Below are positions 48,020-57,132 of a DNA stretch of 64,000 nucleotides, in pieces. A model generated the notes under the pieces. The model saw only the letters and a program-made list of their open reading frames with translations, had not been told where the DNA came from and made no database searches. The position numbers and the translations under genes were made by a program. Every line of letters begins with the position of its first letter. Within the stretch, counting starts at the first letter, position 1. Source of the DNA: Nitrosomonas sp. (lineage in GTDB: Bacteria > Pseudomonadota > Gammaproteobacteria > Burkholderiales > Nitrosomonadaceae); the NCBI GenBank assembly GCA_021582655.1, contig CP091135.1, forward strand, positions 2,194,642-2,258,641. Direction: 5' to 3'.

Positions 48020-50077
48020 TCAGAACCGGTATTCCAATCTGAACCGCACCGTCCGGCCCGGTTGCCAGAATGTATTTTGCCAATTGATATTCGAAGCGGG
48101 ATGAAGATAATTTTCATTGAAAAGATTGTAAAAACTCAAAGAAGCTTCAAGACCTTTCACTCTCGGAACATCAGTAATCAGATTCAAATTGGAAAGCACA
48201 TAACTATCGGTGTTATCGCCGTCCAGCGTCTTACGTTTACCGAAATATTGCAATTCATAACCCGCTCGCAACCCACTCATCAACGGAATCGGCATGGAAA
48301 CATTCACCTTACCCAAATGATGTGGCGAATTCGGCAAATGCGTGCCTTGCTGTTCAGTATTCTGAATACCGTAGCTACCCCGCACCCGTGCACCGCTATC
48401 CCAAGTCTTATCGAACGACAATTCCGCCCCTCGAGCCAATACTTTCTTTGATGATTGCTGATACTGGGTCAGCTCACTCACCGGATCAATTCCTAACGCA
48501 ATCAATCGATGCATGTCCCATGCATAGGCCGTGGCACGTAAATTCAAGTTACGTTGCGGAAAATAGTCCGCGACCAATTCAAGTGTGTCAATCATCTCGG
48601 CGTGCAGTCCGGGATTGGTGACTTGGCTTACATTGTCGACATAATCCCGCTCAAATGAATTCGGCGAACGATGTGCACGACCATAAAGCGCTTTCAAAGT
48701 GGTTTTGGGTGTAGCTTGCCAAATCAGCGCACCGCGCGGGCTCAGCCGGCTGTTGATCCAGGTGTTGAAGTCGTAGCGCAAACCCGCGGTTGCTGTGAGA
48801 GTGTCGGTGATACGCCATTCATCCTGAATATAGACGCCGGTGCGAACCACCGAGCTTCTGATGAGCATGTTTTCTTCAGGATTATCGAAATTCCGGTAGG
48901 TTTGCTTGATTCCCGTATTGTTTTGATACTCGATGCCCAGCATCAACTGGTGACTCGCCAAGGCAGTGGAAAGTACACGCAATTCCGCTCCATGCCAAAT
49001 ACCCGGACCGGTCGACAACGTCTGTTGTCCTTCATAGTTAAAAGAACCATGCCAATCGTACCGGCCAAGGAACAGCCGTCCCATGACATTTAACGTATTG
49101 CCGGCGAAATTGTCATGATATTGGATTTGCGTATTTAAACGCCGATCCTGTTGAAATTGCCCACCGGTTAACGGATCGGAAAAATAAGCGCCGGTGGGAT
49201 CTTCCTTGGCGCGATTTCCGTAAATAAAATCAAAAGCCAGTGGTCCACGCGAAATGCTGGTGAAAAATTGCTTAACATGCTCTCCATTCAAACGATGCGC
49301 AACACCAAAAATCCCGGTGTCGCCATAATCAAAAAAGCGATCCGTACCGCGCGCTTGAAGCGCCGAAAAGGAAAATATCGCATCAATGCCATTATCGAAT
49401 TTCTTCCCCATCGTGATACGTTCTTGCGGCATGCTCTCTGCAGTTTGGTATGAAGCGGAAAGTTCCACGCCCTTCACGTCCGAACCCTTGCGGGTCACAA
49501 CATTTACAACGCCAAGCATCGCGTTCTGGCCGTAAACTGCGCTTCCCGGCCCCGGAATGAATTCAATGCGCTCGATCAAATCGAGGTCGAGCGGAAAATC
49601 ACGTCCTGTTGGCCCTTGATCGTAAGTTGCATCGTTGATGCGATTACCGTTAATCGTAATCAAAATCCGTGTCGTCAGATCACCCGGCAAACCGAATCCG
49701 CGCACCCCCGGATAATTATACTGGTAATCATAAGTCGTATATACGCCGGGTAAGCTTGCCAGCGCCTCCCCCAAAGTACGCCAGCCGTAAGTTCTGATAT
49801 CCTGACGTGTGATGACGCTTACCGAGGCGGCGACCTGCTGTTGTTTCTGCTCATATTTTGAAGCACCGACAACACGAATATCCATTAACTGCTCGAGACT
49901 GAGCTGTTCCAGGTTCGTCGAGGCCAAAGCACTTTTCTTCAGTATGAAAAAAACACCCATCAATAGCGCAATGCCATTGATCAGGTGCCGCAAAAACGAA
50001 TATTTTTTATGTAAGAAAATCACAACGTATAGACTCTGCTTTTTTACTTTATTTAAGCATAGAAATACGTCAATCAA
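48020..50077 (-). CDS. TonB-dependent outer-membrane receptor
   Basis: About 685 residues. The export region includes LINGIALLMGVFFILKKSALA. A short segment EQLSLEQLMDIRVVGASK resembles a TonB box area. The plug follows (SVSVITRQDIRTYGWRTLGE, LPGVYTTYDYQYNYPGVRG, ILITINGNRINDATYDQGP), then a 22-strand-type barrel ending FRLEYRF with the terminal Phe. The true start may be the GTG at 50023, which gives a cleaner signal peptide. It leads the operon with YfiR, the kinase and two cyclic-di-GMP proteins, although a gap of about 230 bases separates it from yfiR. Ligand unknown. Confidence 0.9.
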   Translation of the reverse strand: MIDVFLCLNKVKKQSLYVVIFLHKKYSFLRHLINGIALLMGVFFILKKSALASTNLEQLSLEQLMDIRVVGASKYEQKQQQVAASVSVITRQDIRTYGWRTLGEALASLPGVYTTYDYQYNYPGVRGFGLPGDLTTRILITINGNRINDATYDQGPTGRDFPLDLDLIERIEFIPGPGSAVYGQNAMLGVVNVVTRKGSDVKGVELSASYQTAESMPQERITMGKKFDNGIDAIFSFSALQARGTDRFFDYGDTGIFGVAHRLNGEHVKQFFTSISRGPLAFDFIYGNRAKEDPTGAYFSDPLTGGQFQQDRRLNTQIQYHDNFAGNTLNVMGRLFLGRYDWHGSFNYEGQQTLSTGPGIWHGAELRVLSTALASHQLMLGIEYQNNTGIKQTYRNFDNPEENMLIRSSVVRTGVYIQDEWRITDTLTATAGLRYDFNTWINSRLSPRGALIWQATPKTTLKALYGRAHRSPNSFERDYVDNVSQVTNPGLHAEMIDTLELVADYFPQRNLNLRATAYAWDMHRLIALGIDPVSELTQYQQSSKKVLARGAELSFDKTWDSGARVRGSYGIQNTEQQGTHLPNSPHHLGKVNVSMPIPLMSGLRAGYELQYFGKRKTLDGDNTDSYVLSNLNLITDVPRVKGLEASLSFYNLFNENYLHPASNINWQNTFWQPGRTVRFRLEYRF

Positions 50078-50351
50078 AAAGTAAATAAACGTGATTTTAT
50101 TATTTCATTATGAATGATTACCGGTTACTCCTCGCAATTATGATGAGATCAATATTGGAACACATTAATTATACAATGTCTTATCAGTATTGCGTCTGCA
50201 AGAAGTTTCATCGAATGCACGCTCCCCGAACTAAAACAGGGTAACAGCGTGCGACATGCGACGTATGGCATCAAGGAATTATTCTACAATTCAATGAGAT
50301 TCATAAGAAAGAAATGCCCAGCCAGGCGATGCTGAGGCCGTACGATTCTTA
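50078..50351. other. Region between the ABC exporter and TonB-receptor genes
   Basis: AT-rich promoter region of the TonB-receptor gene. A GC stem GCACGCT / AGCGTGC (50217-50252) with an inner CCC/GGG pair lies downstream of the ABC gene and may end its transcript, although a U-tract is not present. No gene is seen. Confidence 0.4.
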
Positions 50352-52214
50352 CTACAATGTAGGATGCTCGTTATCCAGCAACCCTAAAAATCCGCCGGAT
50401 TGATGATTCCACAATTGTGCATAGAGCTGATTATTGGCAATGAGCTTGGCATGGCTGCCTTGCTCGACGATACGACCTTGGTCGAATACGATCAGCCGAT
50501 CCATCGCGGCGATGGTGGACAACCGGTGCGCGATCGCGATCACCGTTTTACCTTCCATCAGTTGATAAAGGCTTTGCTGGATACTGGCTTCAACTTCGGA
50601 ATCAAGCGCCGAGGTCGCCTCGTCTAATACCAGAATCGGAGCATTCTTCAGCAACACACGGGCAATTGCGATGCGCTGCCGTTGGCCGCCGGAAAGTGTA
50701 ACACCGCGCTCACCGACATAAGCATCGTATCCGGCGCGGCCTTTGATGTCGCGCAATGTCATAATGAATTCATGCGCTTGCGCTTGTTTTGCGGCCTCGA
50801 TCATTTGTGCCTCGCCGGCGTCGGGCTTGCCGAACAAAATATTGTCACGAACCGAGCGATGCAGCAGCGACGTATCTTGCGTTACCATCGCGATATTGGC
50901 GCGCAGGCTTTCTTGCGTCACAATACGGATATCCTGTCCGTCGATTGCGATACCCCCTTGCTGTACATCGTAAAACCGCAGCAACAGATTGACAAATGTC
51001 GACTTACCGGAGCCCGAGCGACCAACAATGCCGACTTTCTCACCCGCTTCGATTCGAAGGCTGAAATCGTCGAAAATACATCGCGGCTCCCGCTGTTCCG
51101 AATGATACGAAAAAGTAACCCGGCTAAATTCGATCGCCCCCTGCGGTACCTGCAATCCCCTGGCATCCGGCACATCCGTTACCCGTTGCGGCCTGGAGAT
51201 GGTATTGATGCCGTCTTGCACGGCACCCATATTTTCAAATAACGCATTGACTTCCCACATGATCCAATGCGACATGCCGGTTAAACGAATCGCCAGGCTC
51301 ATCACGATCGCAATCGCGCCTGGGCTGATATCTCCTTGCATCCATATTGCAAGCCCCAGTGCGCCAGTGGCGAAAACCATCAGCATATTGATGGTCCAAA
51401 CCGAAAAATTCAATCCTGTGGCCAAACGCATTTGCGGATACACCGTTGCCATGAATTCTTCCATACCGGCACGCACATAAGCCGATTCACGCCGACTGCT
51501 GGAAAACAGCTTCAGCGTCAGGATATTGGTATAGCTGTCGACGATCCGACCGATCATCAATGCACGCGCATCGGCCTGCAATGTTGAAACACGTTTCAAG
51601 CGCGGCACAAAATACACCAAGATGCCGATGTACAACATCAACCATGCCAGCAGCGGCAAGCACAAATAAGGATCGGCATTGATCACCAACAGTAACGTAG
51701 TGGTCAGATAAATCGTGACAAACAACATCACGTCGAGCAGTTTCAGGATAGTTTCGCGCACCGACAGCGCGGTTTGCATCACTTTAGTGGCAATCCTTCC
51801 GCTAAATTCATGCTGAAAAAAAGCATAGCTTTGATTGAGCAAGTAGCGATGCGACAACCAACGCACCCGCATCGGAAAATTACCCATCAGCGTTTGATTG
51901 ATTACGAGCGCATGAAACAACACCAGCAGCGGTATCCAGATCAGAACGAAAACCGACATCACCAATAAAGTCGGCCATTCGGTGACGAAGAAACTTTCAA
52001 TTTTCTGTTCCGCCAACCAATCGACCATTTGTCCGACCACACTGTAAAGCAAAGCTTCACTGACAGCCAACAAGGTGGTCAAAATCGCCAGTAATACCAG
52101 GTGCGGTTCAATTCCGCGAGTATAGTGACGGCAAAACAAATATAACCCTTCCGGCGGCTCCGCCGGATGCTCCGGTGGATACGGATCGATCAAGCGCTCG
52201 AAAAAACCGAACAT
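50352..52214 (-). CDS. ABC exporter half-transporter, MsbA-like
   Basis: A 620-residue fused permease and ATPase. Six helices span about 40-330, then the ATPase has Walker A IVGRSGSGKSTFVNLLLRFYD, given here as GRSGSGKSTF, the signature LSGGQRQRIAIARVLL, Walker B ILVLDEATSALDSE and the H-loop AIAHRLSTIAAMDRL. It works as a homodimer exporting lipids, peptides or drugs; the substrate is not readable. It follows the TraB-family gene by 11 bases on the minus strand and is probably co-transcribed with it. Confidence 0.92.
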   Translation of the reverse strand: MFGFFERLIDPYPPEHPAEPPEGLYLFCRHYTRGIEPHLVLLAILTTLLAVSEALLYSVVGQMVDWLAEQKIESFFVTEWPTLLVMSVFVLIWIPLLVLFHALVINQTLMGNFPMRVRWLSHRYLLNQSYAFFQHEFSGRIATKVMQTALSVRETILKLLDVMLFVTIYLTTTLLLVINADPYLCLPLLAWLMLYIGILVYFVPRLKRVSTLQADARALMIGRIVDSYTNILTLKLFSSSRRESAYVRAGMEEFMATVYPQMRLATGLNFSVWTINMLMVFATGALGLAIWMQGDISPGAIAIVMSLAIRLTGMSHWIMWEVNALFENMGAVQDGINTISRPQRVTDVPDARGLQVPQGAIEFSRVTFSYHSEQREPRCIFDDFSLRIEAGEKVGIVGRSGSGKSTFVNLLLRFYDVQQGGIAIDGQDIRIVTQESLRANIAMVTQDTSLLHRSVRDNILFGKPDAGEAQMIEAAKQAQAHEFIMTLRDIKGRAGYDAYVGERGVTLSGGQRQRIAIARVLLKNAPILVLDEATSALDSEVEASIQQSLYQLMEGKTVIAIAHRLSTIAAMDRLIVFDQGRIVEQGSHAKLIANNQLYAQLWNHQSGGFLGLLDNEHPTL

Positions 52215-52225
52215 GGTGCTTTAAT

Positions 52226-53467
52226 TTAACCGGTACTTAATTGTTCGAATATTCTATATCCGGCGACATAGGTCCCTATTGCGGAACCCAGTGTGGATAA
52301 AATAAAAATCAACAGTATGCGGGTAACTTGATTACGCCACCAGCCATTTAACGTCGTCGCATCCGACCTCAATCGATTGAAATCACTAACTTTTGGTTTG
52401 CGCAAATAGGTTTCAACAGCCGCAACGACCATGCCAGCGCCAATCGTCGGATTGAGCGATGTCAGCGGTGCCGCCAGAAATGCGGTCAGAATTGATAATG
52501 GATGCGCCAAAGCGATCGCCGCACCGATCGCCGACAATCCACCGTTGATCACGATCCAATCGATCACCATCGCTGTTCCCAATCCCGGACTATGCATGAA
52601 ACCGATCACAAATCCGGATAAAATCAACGTCACGATCAGCCACGGAATCCATTTTAACCAGTATGAAGACGGCGGAATGGTATCCAACCGCGCGATCCTT
52701 TCATCCGGATCGGCAATAAGCCCGTCCTCCAACTGCCGTGCCATACCATTCAGATGCCCCGCGCCGACCACTGCCAAAACATGCTGATAGTTATTTTCCT
52801 CACACTCCTTGATGAGTCGAGCCGCCATGTATTCGTCCCGCTCGTTAATCAACGGTTGAAACAAGTCTTTTTCGTTTTCCGCGAATTGCGAAAAGGAGCT
52901 TTCCAACACATCCCCCTCTTTGAGCCGTTCGATTTCTTCTTCGCTGAATTTTTCTTTACTGATCACACTGGCGATCAAACCGGCGAACAGATTGAAGCGC
53001 TTCCACCAAGCAACATTGCGGTAGATTCGCTTCATCGTGGTGCCGATTTCACGATCGATCAACAAAACCGGTAATTTGGCTGCCTGGGCATCCCTAATCG
53101 CCACCCGCATTTCGGCACCGGGTTCAATACCGAACTGCTCCGCCATACGTTGCTGAAATGCGCCTAATGCCAAACTGGCCGCCACCATACTGGCCTGCCC
53201 TTTTTTAATGACCTGAAACAAATCCATCTTAGCCATGGCGTCAGGATTGACGATCACTTTATGACGGCTCGGACACAACTCAACCGCCACTGCATCATAT
53301 CGACCGGTAGCAATCAATTCTTGCACTTTGTCGGCACTCGCCCTCGACACATGCGCCGTGCCCAGCAAGGTGATAGTGCATTGATTCACACGAATGGTTT
53401 TAAGTGGCTCGGTTTGTGATGCTTGTGCAGCAATCAATTCAGCAGTATTTCTTTCTGGCAATGTCAT
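52226..53467 (-). CDS. TraB/PrgY-family membrane protein
   Basis: A 413-residue TraB-family protein. The N-terminal erythromycin-esterase/TIKI-like domain has CTITLLGTAHVSRASADKV, the GxH motif, VAVELCPSRHK with the Glu, and LLIDREIGTTMKR, ending VVGAGHLNGMARQL with the second conserved GxH. The C-terminal third has four hydrophobic helices (cores WLIVTLILSGFVIGF and ILTAFLAAPLTSLN). PrgY-type members limit peptide pheromone activity in enterococci, but the role in proteobacteria is unknown; metalloprotease-like activity is suggested by homology to TIKI. It begins the operon with the ABC exporter. Confidence 0.88.
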   Translation of the reverse strand: MTLPERNTAELIAAQASQTEPLKTIRVNQCTITLLGTAHVSRASADKVQELIATGRYDAVAVELCPSRHKVIVNPDAMAKMDLFQVIKKGQASMVAASLALGAFQQRMAEQFGIEPGAEMRVAIRDAQAAKLPVLLIDREIGTTMKRIYRNVAWWKRFNLFAGLIASVISKEKFSEEEIERLKEGDVLESSFSQFAENEKDLFQPLINERDEYMAARLIKECEENNYQHVLAVVGAGHLNGMARQLEDGLIADPDERIARLDTIPPSSYWLKWIPWLIVTLILSGFVIGFMHSPGLGTAMVIDWIVINGGLSAIGAAIALAHPLSILTAFLAAPLTSLNPTIGAGMVVAAVETYLRKPKVSDFNRLRSDATTLNGWWRNQVTRILLIFILSTLGSAIGTYVAGYRIFEQLSTG

Positions 53468-53896
53468 TACTGTTACGATCGATAAAATTTAACAAGTAAT
53501 CGGCATTGTCGCACGTTATAACGCGCAAAAGTATTTGGATTTATTTTCCAAACAACAATCAATCACCAGTTACAATTTAACTTTAGAAACACCACCCAAC
53601 AATATAATTACTAATATCAATATAGTGATCGATGAATTATGCGCTCTCTTCCCTTGAGCATCAATCATCTAAATTCAGGACAAAACCAGGACAAATGTAC
53701 TATTTATTCAGCCAACATAAAAACCCATAATTAGATGGGGCTATTGTGCAGTTGGTTTTTGAGATAACATAATATTATTAATATAATGATTCTATTGGCT
53801 TATATGTGCAGAATACACAGAGAAATCTGGAAATGCGGTCACGATGGCCCTCTGAGCTGAAGTATAAGAAATATTTTTAACTTTTGGAGATATTGT
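53468..53896. promoter_or_regulatory. Long AT-rich region upstream of the PEP-CTERM gene
   Basis: About 430 bases without a gene. It contains a direct repeat of AGGACAAA (53677-53684 and 53688-53695) and ends with TTTTGGAGAT, the ribosome-binding site of the PEP-CTERM gene. Two GG...GC boxes resemble sigma-54 promoters but have 9 rather than 10 bases between the GG and GC, so I do not call them. The length suggests regulated transcription. Confidence 0.4.
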
Positions 53897-54436
53897 ATGA
53901 AGTACGGACTTAAACTAAAAACCACAGTAGCTGCCGTGGCATTAATGGCGGGAAGCGTGGCGCATGCAGCACCGACTGTGCTGGCTAACTGGGGAGCGCA
54001 CGATCCTGCAGAAATGGGTTTCTTTGCATTAATCACCTCAGGCGCCACCCCGATAGATCATATCTTCACGTTCAGCGTAGCGAATACCTATAATGGTCTG
54101 TGGTCAAGCGTCACCAACGATGCGCCGCCTGTTTTTGATATATCAGGCGGTTTAGTACAATTATGGACCAGCGACGGCGACGGCAACTACGGCGCGACCG
54201 ATGCCGGAGATTCACTCGTGACATCATTGGCTTTTGATTCAACCGCGGTAAACCAAACTTTCACCATTGGACCGGGAAATTACTATTATCAAGTGACCGG
54301 TAACATCAATGGAACATTGGGGGGCAGTTATTTATTGTCCTCGTCTATTACACTAGTGCCGGAACCTGAAACCTATGCGATGTTATTGGCTGGTTTAGGT
54401 CTTATTGGCTTCTCGTTACGCCGCCGCGCCGTTTAA
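53897..54436 (+). CDS. PEP-CTERM exported protein
   Basis: A 179-residue secreted protein. A signal peptide (about 1-24, ending AHA) precedes a polar, Gly/Asp/Thr-rich domain with few charged residues. The C-terminus is a PEP-CTERM sorting signal: VPEPETYAMLLAGLGLIGF then the basic tail SLRRRAV. Exosortase (EpsH/XrtA) recognises it and attaches the protein to exopolysaccharide or moves it to the surface. No exosortase is in this window. GGAGAT precedes the ATG. Beyond the sorting signal I do not recognise the domain. An intrinsic terminator follows at 54462. Confidence 0.88.
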   Translation: MKYGLKLKTTVAAVALMAGSVAHAAPTVLANWGAHDPAEMGFFALITSGATPIDHIFTFSVANTYNGLWSSVTNDAPPVFDISGGLVQLWTSDGDGNYGATDAGDSLVTSLAFDSTAVNQTFTIGPGNYYYQVTGNINGTLGGSYLLSSSITLVPEPETYAMLLAGLGLIGFSLRRRAV

Positions 54437-54461
54437 CATTATTTATTCGGGTCACTCTGAA

Positions 54462-54493
54462 AACCACTGGAAAAATTTCCGGTGGTTTTTTTT
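54462..54493 (+). terminator. Intrinsic terminator of the PEP-CTERM gene
   Basis: Stem AACCACTGGAAA / TTTCCGGTGGTT with one G-T type mismatch and a very short loop, followed by eight T residues. A strong rho-independent terminator on the plus strand. Confidence 0.85.
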
Positions 54494-54543
54494 ATTACAT
54501 CACCAAACCATAATCCTTTTGGTTGGACTGTTGTTTCGAAGAT

Positions 54544-54693
54544 AAGGAAACACTGATTAATTCGGCAAACGAAATGAAGTATAAGACGTACGGGGCACAG
54601 CAACCGGAACATCTCAATAAGATAGATAAAGAAGCAAGTCACCTTTGCAACGAAATGATTCGGCTCATGCAGCCAATTCATCAACATTTTTTC
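54544..54693 (+). repeat. MITE-like repeat, longest copy
   Basis: Left end TAAGGAAACACTGATTAATT, middle CGGGGCACAGCAACCGGAAC and AATAAGATAGATAAAGAAG, right part GCAGCCAATTCATCAAC and a T-rich end. About 150 bases. It lies in the gap between a terminator and the following lipoprotein gene. A frame through it has no gene-like features of its own. Confidence 0.8.
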
Positions 54694-54825
54694 TCTGGAA
54701 ATTTTATGCCACAGCCTTACGTTGGATCATTGCGAATGGAAAGAATACAATTGACTTATTCGGTGTACAATTACCGCAATCTTTTTTTGGTACCTTGTGC
54801 AAAACGAAAGCAGGAATTGGATGCC

Positions 54826-55245
54826 ATGAGCAAATTTGCCGCCCTATTAATAATCTTGAGCGCAGCAGTTTCATCTTCGGGTTGCGCCGCTTCACCTGAA
54901 AATCGCACAGCGTCTTCGTCTTTTATCTCGCCGTCGCAATATCAAACCTACAGTTGTGACGAATTACTCAGAGAAACTGAACGCATTCAAAACAGAGTCG
55001 CCGAATTGATTGGCAAACCCGGCGGCGACTACACTCCGACCAAAGACAAATGGATACTCGGTACGGATTTATCCGTTTCCTGGGCAACATTGTTTGCTTT
55101 GGGCGGCACTGAAGAACAAGAAGCGGAATATGTTCAATTGAAAAATGAGTACGATGCCATTCAACAATGGGCGGCCATTAAACAATGTCCTGGGGTGATA
55201 CCGCCAGCTGAAAAACCACCGGAATTCAATCCAGACGTGGGTTAA
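54826..55245 (+). CDS. Putative lipoprotein of unknown function
   Basis: A 139-residue protein with a lipoprotein signal: hydrophobic core FAALLIILSAAVS followed by the lipobox SSGC at about residue 19. The mature part has a helical segment (YSCDELLRETERIQNRVAEL), a Gly-Lys stretch, a possible second helix SWATLFALGG and an acidic, proline-rich end. Two more cysteines could form a disulfide. CAGGAA precedes the ATG. It is alone on the plus strand between a MITE-like repeat and the hyp operon. A longer upstream open frame exists but runs through the repeat and is not used. Confidence 0.7.
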   Translation: MSKFAALLIILSAAVSSSGCAASPENRTASSSFISPSQYQTYSCDELLRETERIQNRVAELIGKPGGDYTPTKDKWILGTDLSVSWATLFALGGTEEQEAEYVQLKNEYDAIQQWAAIKQCPGVIPPAEKPPEFNPDVG

Positions 55246-55380
55246 TCGATTGTTGAAAAACATTTCGGAGCAAACGAGAAGGCACAGTGATAGATAATAA
55301 ATGAACGTTCAAATCCGTTTTCAGCACGTAGCGGCAACACACACAATTCTTCAGCGGCCTGCCAATCGACCACATTCCTT

Positions 55381-57132
55381 TCACTTTGCTTGATTCAACG
55401 ATAAACCACGGTGCTTGGCCAAATAGGGTGGTGTCCATGCAGACAGGGTTTTGTGCACGAAATGATAACGCGACACATGGTAGCTCGGATCAAAGCCATA
55501 AAAATTCAATCGCATATGACACAACTCTTCGTCACGGTAAGCTTGTAACGGTTTTTGTCGCTCGTCGATACGACGTTGCCGATTTTTCCGTTGCAGCAGC
55601 CGGTAGAAATCCGTCGACTCGGCAAGCGTTTGAGCAATACCTTCGATCTTATATTTGAATTCTCTGCAATTTAGTACAAAACAATCGTCAATCAATCCGA
55701 TTTTTCCAGCTTCTGCAGCGCCGACCGGCAGACGGCTTTGCACCAAGACTTGTCGATCCGGCGCAAGTACTCTGCGTGGTAGCAGATATGTCCAGTACTC
55801 GGAGCCATATAAATTTCCCATATTCTTGTAATGCGGATTCAGCACCACGCTATCGCGTGCAAAAATATAATCCGCCGCCAGCGATAAATACACGCCTCCG
55901 GCACCAGCATTTCCACGCAGCGCGGCGATCGTGAGTTGCCGTTCCGTGGTAATGATTTCGCGCACCAAATCATTCATCGCATTGATGTTGCGCCATGACT
56001 CATCCGCTGGGCTGGCGGCGTGCTCGATATGATTAAGATGAATACCGTTGCTCCAGAATGCGGCACCGCCCATCAATACGATTATCCGCACCCCACCGGC
56101 AGTGGTGATTTTCCGGTAGGTTTCCCGCAATCGTTCGCATTGTGCAGTATCCATTGCGCCGTTATAAAAATCGAAATATAAATAACCGACAGCACCTTTC
56201 CGTTCAAACCAAATATCCCGGTAAGTCTCCGCAAAATCAGCAGCCAACGGATCGAATGGAATTTCCGGCACGCCAACCAATTGATTCTGTAGTGCAAGGG
56301 TTGCACCCAACTTGAATGCCGGCTCCATATCGCTTTTCGGCTTCAGATATCCCAGCCAAACCGCGCCGTCGACCGTGGCACGACATATCGCGTTATTACG
56401 CTTGGCGATAATGCTACCCGGCTCACCGACCAACCGGGCTTCACGATGCGCATCGAACAGATAAAATGGTTGATTCAATACGGTATCCAATACCCCCGGG
56501 AATCCGTCCGCTGCATGGATTTTTCTCAGAATCGTCCGAGCATCGTCCCTGTACCAATCGATACTACGATCGGTTTGCCGCATCGGTCTATGCGGACGAC
56601 CACGCACCTCCGCATCCGCATAATCCAATGGCACCGGGGTGTAATCGCCGGATTGAAACCGGCGTATCGCGGTCAGCACGGCGATTACCGCCGCCGCTAC
56701 CACTTCCTGGCGGTACACATCGCTTTTACGCGCAAATCGCATCGGAAAAACTTCCGCCGCCCAAACATCTCCAGCGTCCATTTCCGCGTTGGCTTGCAGC
56801 ACCGTCACCCCCCACTCGCGGCAGCCGTCCATGATCGCCCAATCCAGCGCAGATGACCCCCGATCCCCGATAATGCCGGGATGCACGATCAAACACACAT
56901 ATTGCCGCCAAACCACCTCGGGAATCGCACGCTTCAGAAACGGCGCAAGGATCAAATCCGGCTGAAACAACCGTACCGCCTCGACGGTAACCGCATCACT
57001 GATATCCAGTTCAACAGAAATATCGTGTCCGCATCGAGTCAGTTCGACCCATAAACGCTGCGCCAAGCAATTAAAACTGTGGGTAAGGAATAGAATTCTC
57101 AAAGGATTAACAAATACGCGGCAGCTGTTCAC
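55381..57132 (-). CDS. hypX: HypX, CO-supplying hydrogenase maturation factor
   Basis: About 583 residues with two domains. The first (about 1-290) resembles formyltransferases such as methionyl-tRNA formyltransferase (CLIVHPGIIGDRGSSALDWA). The second (about 310-560) is an enoyl-CoA-hydratase-like domain (VRIIVLMGGAAFWSNGIHLN, AALRGNAGAGGVYLSLAADY). HypX makes CO for the active-site iron of [NiFe]-hydrogenase from a formyl group under air, and is typical of oxygen-tolerant hydrogenases. The start is GTG at 57132, overlapping the end of hypE by 26 bases, or a TTG just after the hypE stop. It is the last gene of hypC-hypD-hypE-hypX. Confidence 0.9.
   Translation of the reverse strand: MNSCRVFVNPLRILFLTHSFNCLAQRLWVELTRCGHDISVELDISDAVTVEAVRLFQPDLILAPFLKRAIPEVVWRQYVCLIVHPGIIGDRGSSALDWAIMDGCREWGVTVLQANAEMDAGDVWAAEVFPMRFARKSDVYRQEVVAAAVIAVLTAIRRFQSGDYTPVPLDYADAEVRGRPHRPMRQTDRSIDWYRDDARTILRKIHAADGFPGVLDTVLNQPFYLFDAHREARLVGEPGSIIAKRNNAICRATVDGAVWLGYLKPKSDMEPAFKLGATLALQNQLVGVPEIPFDPLAADFAETYRDIWFERKGAVGYLYFDFYNGAMDTAQCERLRETYRKITTAGGVRIIVLMGGAAFWSNGIHLNHIEHAASPADESWRNINAMNDLVREIITTERQLTIAALRGNAGAGGVYLSLAADYIFARDSVVLNPHYKNMGNLYGSEYWTYLLPRRVLAPDRQVLVQSRLPVGAAEAGKIGLIDDCFVLNCREFKYKIEGIAQTLAESTDFYRLLQRKNRQRRIDERQKPLQAYRDEELCHMRLNFYGFDPSYHVSRYHFVHKTLSAWTPPYLAKHRGLSLNQAK

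Noticed and set aside
53700-53820. Sigma-54-like promoters before the PEP-CTERM gene
   Set aside because: Both candidates have nine bases between the GG and GC elements instead of ten.
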